Assembly (NCBI RefSeq): GCF_028864635.1
Contig: NZ_CP104850.1
Coordinates: forward strand, 248,001 to 312,000
Length of the DNA: 64,000 bases
Origin: Cloacibacterium sp. TD35
Lineage (GTDB): Bacteria; Bacteroidota; Bacteroidia; Flavobacteriales; Weeksellaceae
Reading direction: 5' to 3'
A program made the position numbers and the translations under genes. Below are positions 35,205 to 44,051 of the stretch, piece by piece; within the stretch, counting starts at the first letter, position 1; the number at the start of each line of letters is the position of its first letter. The notes beneath the pieces are model-generated. The model ran no database searches and was not told the origin of the DNA. It saw only the letters and a list, made by a program, of their open reading frames with translations.

Positions 35205-35312
35205 TTTCAAAGAGCTTTTAATAAGATGCTGCAAAGATAGAAAAAAATGCTGGAAGTAAGAAACATGAAGCCAGAAGTTATTTTTGCTTCTTTTTCAAAC
35301 TTATATTTTCTG

Positions 35313-35320
35313 TATTTTTG
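35313..35320 (+). promoter_or_regulatory. Candidate -7 element for the ABC exporter at 35326
   Basis: TATTTTTG matches TAnnTTTG but only 5 bp before the ATG, implying an almost leaderless mRNA if used. Confidence 0.45.
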
Positions 35321-35325
35321 CAACT

Positions 35326-37005
35326 ATGAATTCACTTAAAACGCTTAATCCTTACTTTTGGAAACACAGAGTTCTGCTATTTTGGGGCTTGCTATTTATC
35401 ATAGCATCTAACTTTTTTGCTATTTATCAAGTACAGTTTGTAGGCAAGAGTGTAGATGTTATCAAAAGTGTTTTAGATAAAAAGAGTGTAGATAAAGAAT
35501 TATTATTCAATACTTTACTGATTAATGGAGCCATTATCGTAGGAACTTCGGTTTTGTCTGGAGTTTTCAGATTTATGATGAGACAAACTATTATTGTTGC
35601 CTCTAGAAGAATAGAATACGAACTCAAAAATAAAATTTACAGACATTATCAAGAGCTTTCGCTTACTACTTATAAAAAAACCACAATTGGTGATTTACTG
35701 AACAGACTTTCTGAAGATGTAGTGGCAATTAGAATGTACCTTGGTCCTGGTGTAATGTATGTGGTGAACTTGGTGATTTTATTAGTCATCACGAGTATTT
35801 ACATGCTCATGACTAATGTGCAAATGACACTTTGGACACTTATTCCTCTTCCTATTTTGTCTTTTTTGATTTACAAAGTAAGTTCTATTATCAACCGAAA
35901 ATCTAAAATTATGCAGAAAAGCCAAAGTGCGATTTCTACATTTGTACAGGATAGTTTTTCGGGAATTAGAGTGGTGAAATTTTTCAACAAAGAAAAGTAC
36001 ATCGAAAAAAATTACGGCGAAAAAGTAAAGGATTATCAAGACAAAGCATTAGATTTAGCCAAAACAGAAGCCTATTTCTTTACCATTATTTTATTTGTTA
36101 TTGGTTTATTGAATGTTGCCATTTTATACATCGGTGGTAAAAATTATTTCGAAGGAAAACTTACGGTAGGAACCATCGCAGATTTCTTCATGTATATAAA
36201 CATTCTGATTTGGCCATTTTCTATGGTAGGTTGGGTTTCATCTGTTAATCAAAGAGCTGCTGCTTCTATGACCAGAGTGAATGAATTTTTGGACATAAAA
36301 TCTGAAATCGTAAACAAAAATTTCGACCAATATGAAATTAAAGGCGATATAGAATTCAGAAATGTTTCTTACACCTATCCTAATACAGGAATTAAAGCTT
36401 TAGAAAATCTAAGTTTCAAACTAGAAGCTGGGAAATTTATGGCCATTATGGGAAAAACGGGCAGCGGAAAATCTACCATTGCACTATTGTTATGCAGATT
36501 GATTGACCCAGATGAAGGAGAAATTTTAATTGATGGAAAAAATCTAAAAGACCACAATCTAGAATTATACAGAAAACACATTGGCTATATTCCTCAGGAA
36601 AGTTACTTATTCTCGGATACTATTGAAAATAATATTGGTTTTGCAATAGACCAGCCTACGCATGATTTGGTAGAAGAATTTGCAAAAAAAGCAGATGTGC
36701 ATAAGAATATTGTAGAGTTCAAAGACCAATATAAAACCATGGTTGGCGAACGTGGCGTAATGCTTTCTGGAGGGCAAAAACAGCGTATTTGTATCGCAAG
36801 AGCGCTCATTAAAAAACCAGAAATTCTCATCTTTGATGATTCGCTTTCTGCACTCGATACAGAGACCGAAGAAAACATCCTTCAAAACATAGAAAAAGAT
36901 ATTAAATCTTGCACTTCCATTATAATAACTCACAGAGAATCAAGCGCAAAAAGAGCAGACTTTATTCTAAACCTTAGTGATTTAGATGCTACGGAAAACT
37001 CGTAA
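35326..37005 (+). CDS. ABC exporter, fused permease and ATPase (MsbA/MdlB-like)
   Basis: 559 residues from ATG 35326 (MNSLKTLNPYFWKHR); the frame remains open 14 codons upstream through the promoter. Six-helix exporter membrane domain (about 20-310) and a nucleotide-binding domain with Walker A GKTGSGKST, Q-loop IPQES, signature LSGGQKQR, Walker B ILIFDDSLSALD and H-loop IITHRESS. A half-transporter expected to dimerise. Similar flavobacterial proteins are annotated as multidrug or lipid exporters; the substrate cannot be told. Diverges from nusB, with the PUR-domain gene downstream on its own promoter. Confidence 0.92.
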   Translation: MNSLKTLNPYFWKHRVLLFWGLLFIIASNFFAIYQVQFVGKSVDVIKSVLDKKSVDKELLFNTLLINGAIIVGTSVLSGVFRFMMRQTIIVASRRIEYELKNKIYRHYQELSLTTYKKTTIGDLLNRLSEDVVAIRMYLGPGVMYVVNLVILLVITSIYMLMTNVQMTLWTLIPLPILSFLIYKVSSIINRKSKIMQKSQSAISTFVQDSFSGIRVVKFFNKEKYIEKNYGEKVKDYQDKALDLAKTEAYFFTIILFVIGLLNVAILYIGGKNYFEGKLTVGTIADFFMYINILIWPFSMVGWVSSVNQRAAASMTRVNEFLDIKSEIVNKNFDQYEIKGDIEFRNVSYTYPNTGIKALENLSFKLEAGKFMAIMGKTGSGKSTIALLLCRLIDPDEGEILIDGKNLKDHNLELYRKHIGYIPQESYLFSDTIENNIGFAIDQPTHDLVEEFAKKADVHKNIVEFKDQYKTMVGERGVMLSGGQKQRICIARALIKKPEILIFDDSLSALDTETEENILQNIEKDIKSCTSIIITHRESSAKRADFILNLSDLDATENS

Positions 37006-37049
37006 AAACTTAAAAATTACGCTAAAATCTCAATTTCTTTAAAATTTAT

Positions 37050-37079
37050 TTTGAGATTAAAAGAAATCTTTTATATTTG
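37050..37079 (+). promoter_or_regulatory. Bacteroidota-type promoter of the PUR-domain gene
   Basis: -33 TTTG (37050-37053), an 18-bp spacer and -7 TATATTTG (37072-37079), 28 bp before the ATG. Confidence 0.65.
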
Positions 37080-37107
37080 TTCAATAGGATTTCTAAAATA
37101 AGTAACA

Positions 37108-37443
37108 ATGAGTGATTACAAGGAGAGAAACGAAAATGAAATTTTCACAAAGGTGTTGAAGGCAGGTAGAAGAACTTATTTCTTTGATGTGCGCGAAACA
37201 AAAGCAGGAGACTATTATCTTACCATTACAGAAAGTAAAAAGAATTTTGGTGAGAATGGAGAAGCAACTTTCGAGAAGCATAAAATCTATTTATACAAAG
37301 AAGATTTTGCAAGTTTCAGAGAAATGTTTAATGAATCTACAGATTTTATCATTGCTCAAAAAGGTGAGGACGTAATTTCTGAAAAACATGACAAAGACTT
37401 TAAGTCTAGATCTTTCACTATCGAATCTGACGACGAAGTATAA
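37108..37443 (+). CDS. DUF3276 / PUR-domain nucleic-acid-binding protein
   Basis: 111 residues, cytoplasmic. GRRTYFFDVRETKAGDYYLTITESKK followed by HKIYLYKEDFASFREMF is the bacterial PUR-alpha-like (DUF3276) repeat; bacterial members form dimers that bind single-stranded DNA or RNA. The C-terminus is acidic (ESDDEV). Near-universal in Bacteroidota, and expressed here from its own promoter with its own terminator. The actual target is unknown. Confidence 0.9.
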   Translation: MSDYKERNENEIFTKVLKAGRRTYFFDVRETKAGDYYLTITESKKNFGENGEATFEKHKIYLYKEDFASFREMFNESTDFIIAQKGEDVISEKHDKDFKSRSFTIESDDEV

Positions 37444-37447
37444 AATT

Positions 37448-37478
37448 AAAAAAGCATCCTTTTTTAGGATGCTTTTAT
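37448..37478 (+). terminator. Terminator after the PUR-domain gene
   Basis: AAAAGCATCCT-TTTTT-AGGATGCTTTT; shared with the convergent lipoprotein gene. Confidence 0.85.
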
Positions 37479-37521
37479 ATTTTTAAATGATTCTTTTGAT
37501 CCAAATTCTTGGATTATTTTT

Positions 37522-38043
37522 CTATTGAATTGTCGCTGGAATACTTGAAAATCTCATGCTAATAGTGAGATTAGTATCATTAGTCGCCGTATTTTTCAAT
37601 ACATAAGCTACTCTAGCCTTTACAGAACCGCTTTTTACAATTTGGTCTAAAATTTTAGAAGTATCAGGATCTAAATTGAGCGTATTCCCAATATTAGAGC
37701 CAATATCTGTTCTTTGAGCCACTAAAATTTCACCAGTGTTATTTCCAGAAAGATAAACTTTAATGGATTTAAAAATTCCCAATTCGCCATTCGTACTCAA
37801 GTTGGTAGCAGTCGCTTTGGCGCTAGAAATTCTAATATCTTGAACCATGCTGGTTCCTGCTCCTACATATTGAGCGAAACTTGTAGCAGAAGACGTTACA
37901 GAAATTTCTTGATTTCCTGGCACTCTAGAAGAAACCAAAACATTAGTGGTATAAGGAACGGTATTCTGTACGATGCTTTGCACTGTACCACAACTCACTG
38001 TGGTGGCTGCAATTACAAAAGCTGATAAAATTAAATTTTTCAT
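37522..38043 (-). CDS. Hypothetical lipoprotein
   Basis: 173 residues, not recognised. Lipoprotein signal MKNLILSAFVIAATTVSCG with lipobox TVSC (Cys18). The mature protein is rich in Ser, Thr, Val and Asn with beta-type pattern (TTNVLVSSRVPGNQEISVTSSATS, KARVAYVLKNTATNDTNLTISMRF). Probably a small envelope beta-sandwich. Paired with another lipoprotein gene 24 bp upstream on the same strand. Confidence 0.7.
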   Translation of the reverse strand: MKNLILSAFVIAATTVSCGTVQSIVQNTVPYTTNVLVSSRVPGNQEISVTSSATSFAQYVGAGTSMVQDIRISSAKATATNLSTNGELGIFKSIKVYLSGNNTGEILVAQRTDIGSNIGNTLNLDPDTSKILDQIVKSGSVKARVAYVLKNTATNDTNLTISMRFSSIPATIQ

Positions 38044-38067
38044 ATCTACATTTTTACTTTTTTTATT

Positions 38068-38556
38068 TTATTCTACTGTCACGGAGATATTTCCCGTCAG
38101 TTTTCCTTCTGCCATAAGATTTTTGCCAAAAACAATCTTATAGGTTCCGCTTTGTTTTTTATTGTATTTCATTTCTCTTGAAAAAGGACCATCTGCAGAA
38201 CCATCTGGTAAAATAATTTGATTGATTCTGAGATTTCTACCTTTCTCTACAGTATTGATTTTAGCAGAAAGAGTGGGCTTATTAAAATTTTTAATCACCA
38301 GAATAAATTGTTGGTTCTCATCTGTAAACTCTTCACCAATGGTAAATGGAAGTTGAGAAGCGTCTACTGTCCTGATGATTTTATTACCTTCTACCGTTCT
38401 CATTGCACCTCGTCTTCCTTGTGATGGTTGAGAAGAATTATTTTCCATGATATCTGTTTTAGTTGTAGTTGTATTTACATTTTGAGAAATTCCGTTGTTT
38501 GTACAACAACTCACGCCTAAAATAGAACTCCATAAAACATTAATTAAAATTTTCAT
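38068..38556 (-). CDS. Hypothetical exported lipoprotein
   Basis: 162 residues, not recognised. A short signal with adjacent cysteines (GVSCCTNN) suggests lipidation at Cys17 or Cys18. A Thr/Asn/Gln-rich linker follows, then a beta-sandwich (FILVIKNFNKPTLSAKINTV, YKIVFGKNLMAEGKLTGNISVTVE). It lies just upstream of the 37522 lipoprotein gene, so the two are likely cotranscribed. No function can be proposed. Confidence 0.65.
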   Translation of the reverse strand: MKILINVLWSSILGVSCCTNNGISQNVNTTTTKTDIMENNSSQPSQGRRGAMRTVEGNKIIRTVDASQLPFTIGEEFTDENQQFILVIKNFNKPTLSAKINTVEKGRNLRINQIILPDGSADGPFSREMKYNKKQSGTYKIVFGKNLMAEGKLTGNISVTVE

Positions 38557-38658
38557 AACATTTAGTTTATCATTAGCGAACTAATATTATACCAAAGTTA
38601 CTTAATAAATTGTAGAATATTCAGCTTGATGTAAATGTTGTAACAATTCGTTAGAATT

Positions 38659-40020
38659 CTAAAAATCTAGCGTCTCGTAGTAAAGAATTTTTGATAAAAA
38701 CGGCTTTTTATCATTCAACCCTTTTTCATAATTCGCTCTTTCAGCCATTTCTTTCGGAAATTTTTCTTGAAGTATTTTATCATTGTAATTCAAAGAATAC
38801 AGAAATTTAAAATCTGCTTTTCCGTTATTAATATTGTAAACTGTGGAAAGATTTCCCCAATTGATAAAACTACACACCAAAATCGTTCCATAGAAATACC
38901 AAACCATTTGGTTAAAAAGATATGCATTGGTTTTTTGCTGATGAATTTTAATGAAAGTAAAAATCAATCCAATAATGGCTAAAATTAAAAATGCATAAAC
39001 ACCTAATCTTTTGTATGTTAAGCCTAAATTAAATACGTATTCAGAATTTTTTACAAAAGCCGAAATCACTAAAACTGCATTCAGAAATACCCAAATTTTT
39101 GCCAAAACTTTCAATGATTTTGCTTGTCTATCAAAATTGAAACTGCCTTTAAAATAGAACATAATCACACCTATTGCCATCACAATACTCGCAATTACCG
39201 CTCCTACTCTTTCGTGAGTTTCTTCGGCAAGTTGATTGGCAGTAGCTTTTGGTAACTCTACAAACTGCTCATAATTAAATGTGAAGATGAAGAATAACAA
39301 TAAAATATTCAATGCTACAAAAGAAACCACACCGCTTAATCTTTCAAAAGGAAGGTTTAGAAAATCGTATGTAGGGTTCAATTTTTTGTCTTCATTCAAA
39401 AAATCGTTTTTCAGATAATGATTGTTCTTGATAAAAAATTCATAAATCGAAAAGTTGAAATAATTAAAAGCCAAGAAAAAGCCTAAAATACTTAATGCGA
39501 TAACTTGCCAAAGATTGATATCTAATTCATAATCAGAAAAAAGCGAAGCAAAATGTGAACTTCCGTGCGTATAAATCGAAAAGAAAATCAACAAAAGAAA
39601 AGCTGGGATTAAAACCACCGCTAAAATTTTTTGCCAAAAACTTTCGGTTTTTCTCTGTGGCAACCATTGTTCCAACTGAAAAACACGGTAAATAAAAGTC
39701 ACAAAATTAATCGCAAAAACAGGAATTACGAAAATGGATTTAAGTTCTTTGTTTTTGGAAGTGAAACCCAATAAAAAAAGCGAAGTAAAAATTGCCAAAA
39801 AAGAGGCAAAATCACCATACCAAGCAAAAGCAATACTGCTTAAAATGCTGGTGGCCAAAACTGAATAAAAAGTTCGGGTTTTGAATCTTTTTTCGGTATT
39901 AAAATAAGTAAGAACCGCTACTAAAATCCCCAAAATTCCGATATTTAGTCCAGATTCTTGGTTATAAAACAGTACAACAAACATTGCTGTAACTAAAAAG
40001 ATTAAATGATGTGTTTTCAT
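38659..40020 (-). CDS. DUF4153/DUF4173-like integral membrane protein
   Basis: 453 residues with about eleven to twelve predicted membrane helices. The run from ERVGAVIASIVMAIGVIMFYF through FNLGLTYKRLGVYAFLIL fits the DUF4153/DUF4173 group of large membrane proteins of unknown function. It is the last gene of a minus-strand set (41890 to 38659) with three other membrane proteins and a winged-helix regulator. Confidence 0.72.
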   Translation of the reverse strand: MKTHHLIFLVTAMFVVLFYNQESGLNIGILGILVAVLTYFNTEKRFKTRTFYSVLATSILSSIAFAWYGDFASFLAIFTSLFLLGFTSKNKELKSIFVIPVFAINFVTFIYRVFQLEQWLPQRKTESFWQKILAVVLIPAFLLLIFFSIYTHGSSHFASLFSDYELDINLWQVIALSILGFFLAFNYFNFSIYEFFIKNNHYLKNDFLNEDKKLNPTYDFLNLPFERLSGVVSFVALNILLLFFIFTFNYEQFVELPKATANQLAEETHERVGAVIASIVMAIGVIMFYFKGSFNFDRQAKSLKVLAKIWVFLNAVLVISAFVKNSEYVFNLGLTYKRLGVYAFLILAIIGLIFTFIKIHQQKTNAYLFNQMVWYFYGTILVCSFINWGNLSTVYNINNGKADFKFLYSLNYNDKILQEKFPKEMAERANYEKGLNDKKPFLSKILYYETLDF

Positions 40021-40038
40021 AAGATTTTTTTATAAAAA

Positions 40039-40329
40039 TTAACTTCCCGCAACTGGACTTCCGAAAATTCCTACCGCTAATTCTGCCCAAATAAGAAATA
40101 ACGCTAACAGAATTATTACGATGTAAAACATTCTTTTCGCATTCTTTTTTTCCATTTTTAGAACCATATCTACACAAAATACTGTTCCAAAAAGGAGAAT
40201 TCCAGCTACTAAAAAGTCAAAACTTGACCAATTAATTTCTATGGTAAACTGCATCCCAATAAACGGAATGACTAATAATAAAGCTGCTATTCCATAAATT
40301 GCGAAGCTTCTTTGTTTGCTTGTTATCAT
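40039..40329 (-). CDS. Small three-helix membrane protein
   Basis: 96 residues, not recognised by family name. Three or four hydrophobic segments: about 9-26 (IYGIAALLLVIPFIGMQF), 36-54 (FLVAGILLFGTVFCVDMVL) and 67-90 (FYIVIILLALFLIWAELAVGI). Similar short proteins sit next to DUF4153-like genes in related bacteria, as far as I recall. Same strand and tight spacing with the large membrane protein downstream. Confidence 0.68.
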   Translation of the reverse strand: MITSKQRSFAIYGIAALLLVIPFIGMQFTIEINWSSFDFLVAGILLFGTVFCVDMVLKMEKKNAKRMFYIVIILLALFLIWAELAVGIFGSPVAGS

Positions 40330-40436
40330 AATTTTTAATTTAAATTTTATTTAAAGTACTTTGAATCACAAAGTAAATTACTAAAAATTAAAGGAAATAA
40401 TTTCCTTTTGAATTTTTATCGGCGCTTAATTTTTTA

Positions 40437-40727
40437 TTAATTCCTTAATAATTTTTCTAGAGCTGACAGATGTTCTTCGAAAGCTTTTCTTCCTGCTTGT
40501 GTAACTCGGTAAGATGTTTTTGGCTTTTTGCCTACAAATTCTTTCTTTATTTCTATGTAATTAGATTTTTCTAATGCAGAACTGTGACTTGCCAAATTTC
40601 CGTCCGTTACTTCTAAAAGTTGCTTCATTTCATTGAAATCAACCCAATCGTTAACCATCAAAACGGACATAATACCCAATCTGACACGGCTTTCAAATTC
40701 TTTGTTGAGTTGATGGATTTTTAACAT
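40437..40727 (-). CDS. Winged-helix transcriptional regulator (MarR/ArsR-like, HTH_34 type)
   Basis: 96 residues from ATG 40727 (a GTG at 40742 would add five). The whole protein is one winged helix: LNKEFESRVRLGIMSVLMVND, the recognition helix in LLEVTDGNLASHSSALEKSNYI and the wing IKKEFVGKKPKTSYRVTQAG. Such single-domain regulators in Bacteroidota usually control the adjacent membrane-protein genes, which fits here. It starts 2 bp after the upstream gene's stop, so translation is probably coupled. Ligand unknown. Confidence 0.85.
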   Translation of the reverse strand: MLKIHQLNKEFESRVRLGIMSVLMVNDWVDFNEMKQLLEVTDGNLASHSSALEKSNYIEIKKEFVGKKPKTSYRVTQAGRKAFEEHLSALEKLLRN

Positions 40728-40728
40728 T

Positions 40729-41280
40729 TTATATATTTGCACTTATATAATAGATAAGTTTTAATTTAGGTTTAATTATAATAATTTGCACAGAGTTTGG
40801 TTTCAAACCATTTGTTGCTATATACCAAGGATAAACAAAACAATCTTCATTAAAAATATCTTTTTCTTCGAGAAACCAAGGTGTTTTTTCATTAAACATT
40901 GTTCCAAAATTTAATGCCTCTTTCAATATTTCAGGTAACTGGTCTCCTCTATACCATTTTCCAGTTTGAGTATTCTGTAACTCTGAGATATTAAAATTTT
41001 TAATTTTTATAAGATATGCTTCATGATGATCTGAGGAAAAACCATTTTCTGAAACATAACTTTTTAAGACTTCATCAATTTTACTATCTCCAAGTTCACA
41101 CCAATTTAAAACAAATCTAACATCATTCTTACTTGCGAAATTTACTTTTTCTCTGTTTCCAATGGTTAGTGAATAAGTAATAAAAATAGCAATGAACAAA
41201 AAGAATACTGAAGAAAATACCCCAATAATAGCAAAAACTTTACGTATAAGATTATTCTGGAAAAATTTTATTTTATTCAT
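40729..41280 (-). CDS. Hypothetical membrane-anchored protein
   Basis: 183 residues. A single strong N-terminal helix (about 14-36, VFAIIGVFSSVFFLFIAIFITY) anchors a mostly soluble extracytoplasmic-looking domain with LNWCELGDSKIDEVLKSYV, a GKWYRGDQLPEI segment and a beta-rich C-terminus (SVQIIIIKPKLKLIYYISANI). No family recognised. It overlaps the upstream gene by 8 bp and abuts the regulator gene, so it looks like an insertion into a conserved membrane-protein/regulator pair. Confidence 0.65.
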   Translation of the reverse strand: MNKIKFFQNNLIRKVFAIIGVFSSVFFLFIAIFITYSLTIGNREKVNFASKNDVRFVLNWCELGDSKIDEVLKSYVSENGFSSDHHEAYLIKIKNFNISELQNTQTGKWYRGDQLPEILKEALNFGTMFNEKTPWFLEEKDIFNEDCFVYPWYIATNGLKPNSVQIIIIKPKLKLIYYISANI

Positions 41281-41890
41281 ACTTTTTATACATCACAATC
41301 CCATAAACAATATGCAAAATTCCAAAACCAATAGCCCAGAAAAATAAACCATACCCTAAAAAGAACAGTGATACAATTCCCAGTGCCATTTCGCACAATC
41401 CTAAATATTTAATGTCTGAAAAGGTGTAATTCCCTGCATTAAAAAGTGCTAATCCGTAGAAAATTAAAGTGGCTGGAGAAAGTAAACCATGTAAACCATG
41501 ATACAATAATCCTGCACAAAATAAACCTCCAATTCCTAATGGAATGGCAAAGTTATACAACAATTTCTTGGTGGTAGCATCCCAAATTTGGAGATGATGG
41601 GCTTTGCTCTTTTTAATGGTAAAATATGCTCCCGAAGAAATCGCTAAAACCATGACAACCATCGCTACGATAACCAAATGAGTAATGATATCTATTTCAT
41701 AGTATTTTACAGTTCCCTCGAAATAATCTACTCCATTTTTTTTGAAAAAGAAATAAACATAAATAGCACCAGCTAAAGCAAATAATCCTGCAAAAACGCC
41801 AGAAATTCCGCTCAACGAAATAAATCTAGAGCTTTTTTCCATCATTTTTCTGATGTGTTGCAAGTCTTCTTGGTAGTTTTTATTTTCCAT
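41273..41890 (-). CDS. Integral membrane protein paired with the winged-helix regulator
   Basis: 205 residues, about six membrane helices after a cytoplasmic N-terminal stretch (NYQEDLQHIRKMMEKSSRFISLSG). That N-terminal segment plus GVFAGLFALAGAIYVYFFF is familiar from flavobacterial membrane proteins encoded directly upstream of small winged-helix regulators. First gene of the 41890-38659 set. Function unknown. Confidence 0.7.
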   Translation of the reverse strand: MENKNYQEDLQHIRKMMEKSSRFISLSGISGVFAGLFALAGAIYVYFFFKKNGVDYFEGTVKYYEIDIITHLVIVAMVVMVLAISSGAYFTIKKSKAHHLQIWDATTKKLLYNFAIPLGIGGLFCAGLLYHGLHGLLSPATLIFYGLALFNAGNYTFSDIKYLGLCEMALGIVSLFFLGYGLFFWAIGFGILHIVYGIVMYKKYE

Positions 41891-41961
41891 AAATAAAGCA
41901 CTTTGAAATACAAAGTTAATATTTATTTTGAAACTGCAAAATTAATTTTGCAGTTTCTTTA

Positions 41962-42729
41962 TTATTTATTTCTAAGATTTTCTTTAATCTTTTCAATATT
42001 TTTCTTGGCTGTATCTTCCAAAATAAGACTTGCACTCATGTGAATTCTTTCTGGAGAAAGCTCTGTAAAGTGCTCTGTTCCTTCCCAAGAAACTTTTTTG
42101 ATTAAAGCTAAAGCATCTGAACTTCTAATCGCTAATTTTTCTAAAAATTGAGCAATCTCAGTATCCATTTCTGCAATCGTTGGAGAAACCGAATGGTAAA
42201 TATTATGCTGTTCTGCCCAATTTGCGCTTCGGAAATCTGCATCTATTGCCATCGCAGTAAATTGTGATTTACCTATTTTTCTTTCCACGTATGGACCAAT
42301 CACAAACGGACCGATTCCTAAATTAATCTCAGTAAGTGCCAAACTTGCATTTTCTGTCGCAAAACAATAATCTGCAGCACAAGCAATTCCTACTCCACCT
42401 CCAGTCGTTTTTCCCTGAACTCTTACCACTACAATTTTTCGGCAAGTTCTCATGGCATTAAGCACTTTAGCAAAACCTCCAAAGAAAGTTTTTGAGGTTT
42501 CTAAATCGTTGATTGCCAACAATTCATCAAAACTTGCTCCTGCACAAAACGCTTTTTCTCCTTCAGACTTTAATAAAATAGCTTTCACTTCTTCTTTAGC
42601 CGCTTCGTCTAATATGGTTTGTGCTAATTTTTCTAAAATTTCTCCGGGTAATGAATTGCTTTTTGGCGTCCCGAAAGTGATTTCGGAGATATTATTTTTT
42701 ATTTCTGATGTTACAAATCCTTTTTCCAT
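41962..42729 (-). CDS. Enoyl-CoA hydratase/isomerase family protein (possible PaaF)
   Basis: 255-residue crotonase-fold protein at the downstream end of the paa cluster. Oxyanion-hole segments are visible: GEKAFCAGASFDEL and GKTTGGGVGIACAADYCFA. One catalytic Glu is plausible in ALTEINLGI, but the usual PGxGGT second segment is replaced by GPFVIGPYVERKIG, so it is not a standard hydratase. By position it could fill the PaaF (2,3-dehydroadipyl-CoA hydratase) slot, since the other crotonase is PaaG-like. That is an inference from context. Confidence 0.75.
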   Translation of the reverse strand: MEKGFVTSEIKNNISEITFGTPKSNSLPGEILEKLAQTILDEAAKEEVKAILLKSEGEKAFCAGASFDELLAINDLETSKTFFGGFAKVLNAMRTCRKIVVVRVQGKTTGGGVGIACAADYCFATENASLALTEINLGIGPFVIGPYVERKIGKSQFTAMAIDADFRSANWAEQHNIYHSVSPTIAEMDTEIAQFLEKLAIRSSDALALIKKVSWEGTEHFTELSPERIHMSASLILEDTAKKNIEKIKENLRNK

Positions 42730-42736
42730 AAATTTA

Positions 42737-43978
42737 TTAAGGCTTCATTCCCAAAGCTTTGGTATAGCCTTCAATTTTTACACAGTTTTTAAATTTCATA
42801 TTTTCCAGTAAATCAAGCATCGCTTTTTTTACCAATTCTTGATTAGGTCTTGCATCTCTTACTTTCCCTAAATCAATTCTATCTTTTTTGGTATATTCTA
42901 CAATTAAATCCCAATTTTCTGGTTTTGGAATATACATCATTCCGCTCTTTTGAACCATTTTTTTGTATGGCCAATACGTCCAACCAATGTTATTTTCTTC
43001 TAAAGTAATTCTAAATTTTTCAACCCATTCATCGGTGTTTTCACCTGTTTCACCCATGTACATTGGCAGGTTTACTTTGTCTCTGAAATCTATAAAATCC
43101 TGAATACTTTGTTTGTCTGTTCCGCTCCAATAACGGTGGCAGGTAAACATAATTTTGTCATCATATTTCCAATCCGTAAAAATGGAAAAATTGCTATTCC
43201 ACTGCGCTCCGCCTAACATAATGATGTGGTTTTTATCGACTTTTCTAATCGCCAAAGTACATTCTTTGTATAATTTCTCTAGATTCTGATTAAGTCTAGG
43301 CAAATCATCTTTGAAATAATGAGCAATTGGTTCGTTAAGCAAATCGTAACCTAAAACAGTGGTGTTATTTGCATATTTTTTAGCAATTCTAGTCCAAATT
43401 TCTATAAATTGTTTCTGATTTTCAGCATTCTCCATTAACCAAGGATACGCATAACTGTCATCTATATTATCCCCAGTTTGTCCGCCAGGAGCATCGTGCA
43501 TGTCAAGAATTACGTAAATCCCTGCTTCTTTACACCACCCGATGACCTCATCTAAAATTTCAAAACCATTTTGGTTTTTGGTTTCTCCCATAAAATCTTC
43601 ATCGGTAAATAATTTATAATGAAACGGAATTCTCAAAGTATTCATTCCAGTAGATTTTATATAGAAAATATCTTCTTTGGTGATGTAATTTTTCTTAAAC
43701 TCTTTCCAAAATTTTGCTGTAAAATCTTCTCCCACCATTTCGCAAAAAGCCTGATTGATCAATCTATAACTAGATGCGTTTCCTTCGAAAAAAAACATAT
43801 AGCCTTCTGGATTAAGCCAATTCCCAAGATTAGTTCCTTTGATAAAGAATTTTTCATGGTTTGGCGTATACAGATTCGGACCATCTATGTATACAAACTT
43901 AGTTTTTTTAGCTTGAGAAAACATCGATAAGCTAAACAAAGTTAAAAACACCAAGAAAATTTTTGTTATTTTTTTCAT
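42737..43978 (-). CDS. Secreted glycoside hydrolase family 5 protein
   Basis: 413 residues with a signal peptide (MKKITKIFLVFLTLFSLSMFSQ). A (beta/alpha)8 GH5 domain: GTNLGNWLNPEG, MNTLRIPFHY, VILDMHDAPGGQTGDN, the acid/base Glu216 in YDLLNEPIAH, the CHRYW stretch and the nucleophile Glu310 in MYMGETGE. Likely acts on a beta-linked glycan (cellulase/glucanase/mannanase type) in the periplasm or outside. No T9SS domain. It lies 8 bp upstream of the enoyl-CoA hydratase-like gene and downstream of paaZ, an unexpected partner for aromatic-acid catabolism. Confidence 0.9.
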   Translation of the reverse strand: MKKITKIFLVFLTLFSLSMFSQAKKTKFVYIDGPNLYTPNHEKFFIKGTNLGNWLNPEGYMFFFEGNASSYRLINQAFCEMVGEDFTAKFWKEFKKNYITKEDIFYIKSTGMNTLRIPFHYKLFTDEDFMGETKNQNGFEILDEVIGWCKEAGIYVILDMHDAPGGQTGDNIDDSYAYPWLMENAENQKQFIEIWTRIAKKYANNTTVLGYDLLNEPIAHYFKDDLPRLNQNLEKLYKECTLAIRKVDKNHIIMLGGAQWNSNFSIFTDWKYDDKIMFTCHRYWSGTDKQSIQDFIDFRDKVNLPMYMGETGENTDEWVEKFRITLEENNIGWTYWPYKKMVQKSGMMYIPKPENWDLIVEYTKKDRIDLGKVRDARPNQELVKKAMLDLLENMKFKNCVKIEGYTKALGMKP

Positions 43979-44051
43979 TTTTTAAAATTTTAAGCAAATT
44001 TACATTACTGTGGCTTTCGCTATTTATATTTTCAGCTAAATTTTATCAGTT

